A stretch of 64,000 nucleotides of DNA from Trichaptum fuscoviolaceum (taxonomy: Eukaryota; Basidiomycota; Agaricomycetes; Hymenochaetales; Trichaptaceae), in contig CAJSYZ010000007.1 of NCBI GenBank assembly GCA_910574455.1, positions 4,769,974 through 4,833,973 of the forward strand, given 5' to 3'. Of this stretch, positions 59,338-64,000 are shown piece by piece; positions within the stretch are counted from its first letter, which is position 1; the number at the start of each line of letters is the position of its first letter. The notes below the pieces were generated by a model. That model had not been told where the DNA came from. It did not search any database and saw nothing but the letters and a program-made list of their open reading frames with translations. The position numbers and the translations under genes were made by a program.

Positions 59338-60265
59338 ATGTCAGAAGAAAACGCAAAGATCTCTGAAGAATTGCCAAGCACTCCCCATTATGTCCGTATC
59401 ACTAGTGGAGGCAAAATAAAGCATTGGGTTCAGTTTTGCCTCAAATTCTTTGAGGTAGTGTATCTAGATTAGTTCCTTCGGGCCTCGCTGATATGTTCTT
59501 TTTGCTCGCCTCCGTAGGAGAATCCAGGAACGCCCGTTGTACTGCATACCTTGCCTCCAAAACCTAAGACAACTAATAAAACCGAACCTCCCGACGATGT
59601 CGTTTCGAACACTGGCGGCTCTGGTGATTCTGAAAGCGAAGGAACCTCCGATAAACCGTTGAATGGACCAGTTTCTTCCAAGAAATCAGCGGGTCCGCAG
59701 GCGAAGTCGCCTCATTCAACGTCGAATATTCCTCGGCTCATATCGGTCTCTGAAATCATCAAACGCGAGTACTTTCGAAAATTACCTCCCGATAGCACCG
59801 GTCTCTATCAATATAACTACCTGGGATACCTTGAGGAAGATGACCCTGCTTTGAGTAACCCCAATACTCTGGACGAGAATGACCGTGCGGGATACATTAC
59901 AGCTGTACTTGAGGGCAAGAATTTGTGAGTCAAATCGCATATGCGCCTATACTACCGTCCAACAGCCACCTGACAACATCGCGCTTCAAGCCTAAAGCAG
60001 CAACGTACACCCTACATGTCGATCACACTCTCTACTACCGCCCTGCCGGAGCTGGAAGGAAGTCGCACGTATGTATTGCAACTTATTAAAGATAGTTTTT
60101 ATGTCTTACCTGGTATACTTTCTTAGGAGGCAGGACCCGCAGATCAAGAAGCAATCCAAGAGCGCTAAGGCCCGAATCAAACGTAGGCTGAAGAAGGAAA
60201 AGGCAAAACTTCAGGAGCCATCGCAGAATACAGATATTGTACATGACGCTCCGATGACCGAGTAA
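59338..60265 (+). CDS. Alba-domain protein (Rpp25/Pop6-like)
   Basis: Small basic nucleic-acid-binding fold found in RNase P/MRP subunits and related RNA-binding proteins. Exon 1 is 59338-59454: MSEENAKISEELP, then HYVRITSGGKIKHWVQFCLK, the Alba signature (RITSGGKI.. helix), ending FFE. Exon 2 (59518-59924) continues ENPGTPVVLHTLPPKP, followed by a Ser/Lys-rich insert and VSEIIKREYFRKL. Exon 3 (59966-60068) has TYTLHVDHTLYYRP. In the direct splice frame the protein ends at 60168 with EAIQER. In a neighbouring frame the sequence to 60265 encodes a Lys/Arg-rich tail (KSAKARIKRRLKKEKAKL) that looks coding, so the last junction is uncertain. Exact RNase P subunit identity is not established. Confidence 0.72.
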
Positions 60266-60299
60266 TACGCATGCCTTTTCTGATATGTTGACAGCAGTT

Positions 60300-62119
60300 C
60301 ATTTGGATAGGAGATCGACGATCGACTCTCTGTAATGTATCCAGTGCATAATCATAATGAAGTCGAGTAGGCGACCCTATGATTTTGGGTAAATCTGCTT
60401 CACGTTAATATATAGCAGACGCGAAGCAATCATTCATTTTTGTCCTTGCTTATGTTAAATATCTTGGCCGGTATGCCTAGATGGTATTGCAATTTGACGT
60501 GACACAATTCCATGAGTTCATCTCTTCTTCAACAAGAACTCGTACATAGTGTCCACAGATCTCGTTATTTAGTATCGATAGGAAAAGGAGAGGAGACGGA
60601 AGCAAGACAGTTTATTAACGGATGCAAGTTTAAGTGGGGAACGTGTTCAGGGATACCAGCACGGATTCAATCTCAGAGGGTTCATGGAAGCAATGTGAAA
60701 TTCATGGAAGCAATGTGAAACATAAGCACGTTTCAAGAGATCCAAGACTACACATTGCTCTCTGTACGACGATGACATCAGCGAGTAAAATTCATAGTAG
60801 CACCTATGTCTAAGGCCTCTTCATCCTCCTTCAATCTTCTTTACGAACATCGATATCAGTGACAAGCGCGCGATGCGTCATAAGGAAATCTTTTGCCAGA
60901 TCCGGGAAATGAGATTCGCGTCATGCCCTTGTGCAGACTGTCCGCCGGAGAAATTTGCTTCATGGAAACACCAGAGGCGGAAGAAAGTCATGGGTCATAT
61001 AAACACCTGCGGAACTTGACAAATCACGGAGAGTGCAATAGTGAGCTAGATTATTTTGCCCTTCATCCGTCGAGTTAACGAGTGAGGGGCGGTGCGATGC
61101 GTGAAAGAAATGTGTCAAGAAAAGCGGATGTCTCAGTTTGTGCCTTGTGCAACTCCTGCGGCCGAAGAAATGAGCAGTCTGGAATTGACATGATCGATGT
61201 AACGATCGATACTTTCATCCGGAGCTCCTGTAACGGATTATACAAATTTTCAGAGGTCGAGGGAGTCCTTTGAACCTTCCTAAACAGCAATTATCAAAAA
61301 CCTCGGCTTGTCGGCATCTTGAGGGAGGAATTAAAGTAAGAGTAGTACACTGGGCATGGTTCTGTGAAGATGAAGGGAGGAGGGAGGGATTTACGTGTTA
61401 TTTCAATAAAATTATGGTCGAATCTTTTGGCTGCGAAGTCTGTTTCAATCTTTGGCGAGATGTGCAGGGCAAAATGCCAGTAAAGGCAGTTTGGGCCCGG
61501 GAGAACGGACGGCGGCGATACGATAGTCTGGAGAAATCTCGAGCCAAACGACTAATTCCGACGCCCGTCAGACATGTTGAGAACCTGACTTCTTACACAC
61601 CGAGCCTCTGAGTGTTCTCGCCACATAATAGTATAGTGGTTCGTATGCGTCTCGCTTTTTTAATCTCTCGGATAAGAAAATCCACATTTCTGGTTTCAGA
61701 TAGGTGCCACCGAAACCCACGAGGTTTTCTAGCCAATGCAAGTTCAGCGGAAGCAAACCTTATACGAAGACCCCTCCTCAACATTCCAAGCGCCCCTCGG
61801 TCGCCGGTGGGTGGACGCGACTTCGACTCACCCGACCGACGGGGCGGACGCCCTCATCACCCTCGATCTCGATTGTCTGCCGTTTTTCGCCTTTTCTTGT
61901 TAAAGGCACGGAACGTAGGACGAACATAACGAAACTGTGCCACATCCGCTGGCCCTAGGCCGTCTTGCAAATCATCGCCCGGGCTAGTCTTCCCGGTCCC
62001 CTATTTTCATTTCTGAAGTTAACGAAAGTCGAGGAACCATTTAATTTGAATCCTTGAGGGGCGCGAGAAAGATCCCGCTCGACGCCCTCCTTCTTGACGG
62101 GACCTTTACAGACCGCAGT
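60300..62119. other. Intergenic, nothing recognised
   Basis: Short frames only. A stretch at 61627-61645 (TAGTATAGTGGTTCGTAT) resembles the A box of a tRNA-Asp, but no acceptor stem, anticodon arm or B box follows. Nearby the direct repeat CATGGAAGCAATGTGAAA occurs at 60684 and 60703. Confidence 0.4.
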
Positions 62120-64000
62120 ATGAGCGGTCAGCAACACCCAAGGCATCATGGCACACCTTCAAATGACGACGCACCTCGTACAAGAAGCGCACTTCCTGAG
62201 GCGTTGCAGCATCTCATTATGCACGAATCACCAGCCCCTCCTGAGGATCCGCTACAGGTTTTACAGACATCCTCCACAAGGTCCTTGACGAGTCTACCAC
62301 CCTTGTCTACTATGAGACTACCCCGATATCCCCACCCGCAGCCTCTTCCGTCAGGCTCTGATTCCAGCGTACCGGCCATTGAACGAGGACCAAGCAATCG
62401 CCCACATCCGACAGCATATCATTTTGAAGATGTGAATGAGAGGGAGCTTTCGCGCTTACCTCAAAGAGAAAGCATCGAACATACGAGCACCAGTCAAATG
62501 TGGTCTGCGTATGGAAGAGACGAGACGATCCGCCCCTCAGCCTCACGATCCCAGACACACCCACAGATGCCATCCGAATTTGCGTCCTCATCAACTAGGA
62601 GTGTCCGGCAGCCACCTTCTCATCTCCACCACCTGTTAACAAGTCAAGTTCCGGCACGCTCTCACAGTACCGATTACTACACGGATTCATCGAATGCTTC
62701 AGCAGCCTCCAGCGGTGGCCGCCCTCCGCAATCGACTGCATCGTCCGGATCATCTCATAGGAGTGTGAGGGCGGAAGAATGGGCACGCGCTCGTCGGCCA
62801 GACAGCGTTGGCTTGGATTCAAATTCTAGAATAGGGGATCAAAGCCACGCCTCGTCTTCGCGTACCTTGCTCAGTTACCACTATGGTTCACCGCGAAGGC
62901 CAGAGCAGACAGAGATAGTAGAGCAAAGGCTTGTTCGGCCTAGGATTTCTGCAACAAGAGGAACTTTCAGGGAGTCACCTGGGCAAGAAAGAAGGGAAAG
63001 TAATGTTGGACACCGGTCTCGCCAACATTCAACTAGTTCAGCCTCCACTTCCGCACGAGACAGAAGTAGTAGCCCCGCAGGATTTAGAACGCCTTCTGCT
63101 GGACGTCCTTATCATCCTATCTCAGACCAACGCTCAGAACGTCCTCGACCTCGCCACTGTACGTCGATCGTTGCTCTTACGTATTCCTTACGACTGACTT
63201 CACATCCTAGCACCAATCGAAAATCTGGATGAGCCCCAATACCGTTCTTTAGCAAGTCGCAGATCGTCTTGGCTGGTAGAGGATGCACGTGAGTATAACG
63301 CATAAGTCGATGCAGCCGAGAATGAAGTAAACTGACTCTTAAATGTCTAATAGGCGAAATCCAAGCCAGAAGCGGAGGTGAGTCTTCTAATATCCCCGGG
63401 CGCTTATGTCAAGAATAGACTTCAGAGTTATTGATGGATCGACGTTCTTCTTTTAGATTCGGCTCTCTACTATCGCGCATCTGAAGATGTCTCCCCCTTG
63501 GAAAGAGACACCGCTCAATCAATATCTACCGCTCGAAGAAGGGGGGAGTATGAGGCTTCTGGATCAGGTAGCTCTAGATATGAGCCGACTCAAATTCAAA
63601 GTGAGTCCACGACGTCCCTCCTATGGTATCCAGAGCCACCAGATGGTGCGTTGTTGCTACTCTAAAAGTAAGGACATCGTCTGACTATCATGTTAGGCCC
63701 TCCTTTCCAATCGGCGCCAAGGTACCCAACAAGTGCTCTCGCCCGTGGATCTACTCCTGCGCGAAGCGTATCCTCAAATTACTTATCCCAGTATGAGACA
63801 CGTCAAGCTCGCCAAACAGTGCATCGGAGCTTCACAACTCCACTTCGCGGCTCACAACTACGTGGGCCGGGACAACCAGGGCAGGAGGAGCACCCTCTAC
63901 ACCCCTTGTCTCTATCGGCACTGACTTCTCGAACTGAAACGCAGAACCGCGCGGCAAGGGCACCCTCACACTTGTCCCAACTGTCACTCTCAGCGCCTAC
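62120..64000 (+). CDS. Large Ser/Arg/Pro-rich disordered protein, 5' part
   Basis: Start ATG at 62120 (MSGQQHPRHHGTPSNDD). Exons 62120-63158, 63211-63288, 63354-63377, 63457-63645 and 63697 onward join in frame and run off the window; about 540 residues are visible. The whole is low-complexity: Ser, Pro, Arg and His-rich, with HSTSSASTSARDRSSSPAG and similar stretches, plus short conserved-looking pieces such as SLASRRSSWLVEDA and ALYYRASEDVSPLERD. No folded domain appears in the visible part. Such sequence is common in fungal transcription or signalling regulators, but no function can be assigned. Exon 3 is only 24 nt. Confidence 0.75.

Noticed and set aside
61627..61645. tRNA-Asp-like A box (TAGTATAGTGGTT)
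   Set aside because: No matching acceptor stem, anticodon arm or B box follows, so it is not a tRNA gene; at most a relic.

Overview
This window looks like DNA from a filamentous basidiomycete, most likely an agaricomycete (mushroom-type) fungus. The reasons are numerous introns of about 50-60 nt with GT..AG borders inside recognisable proteins, STE3-type pheromone receptors, DUF6533 membrane proteins, an alpha-1,3-glucan synthase relic and a fungal Ty3/gypsy chromovirus. Calls rest on reading the sequence and remembered family motifs; no database search was run.

Layout. (1) 20-6749 is a complete, apparently very young LTR retrotransposon: identical 830-bp LTRs, a 5-bp target duplication, a gag and a pol in the -1 frame. 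A self-priming PBS and a frameshift signal can be read directly. (2) 6.75-17.1 kb is a repeat-rich gene graveyard. Broken minus-strand pieces of four unrelated housekeeping genes (FAS1, an ING-family gene, TFIIF alpha, alpha-glucan synthase) lie among dispersed repeats. (3) 17.7-26.4 kb holds two STE3-like receptor genes with the same exon plan plus a receptor relic, and is a candidate mating-type B (pheromone/receptor) region. The first receptor has a 939-bp insertion in its last intron and a shifted tail. Between the receptors is a pseudogene split by a 2.5-kb terminal-inverted-repeat element that carries a kinase gene fragment. (4) 27.5-35.3 kb has three unrecognised single-pass membrane protein genes, each with a phase-1 intron inside its membrane helix, and one LEA_2-like membrane protein gene. 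(5) 38.6-46.4 kb has two DUF6533 genes on either side of a GH92 mannosidase gene. (6) 48.2-64 kb is ordinary gene-dense sequence: septin, chorismate mutase (ARO7 type), THI4, a small membrane protein, ILV3, an Alba-domain protein and the start of a Ser-rich protein.

How parts relate. The intact small gene at 55.8-56.5 kb, with the promoter region it shares with ILV3, is the likely parent of the broken copy between the receptors. Chorismate mutase (aromatic amino acids), DHAD (branched-chain amino acids) and THI4 (thiazole for thiamine) are single metabolic genes, not an operon. The left 26 kb shows the accumulation of repeats, duplicates and pseudogenes expected of a rarely recombining region. 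That interpretation is inference.
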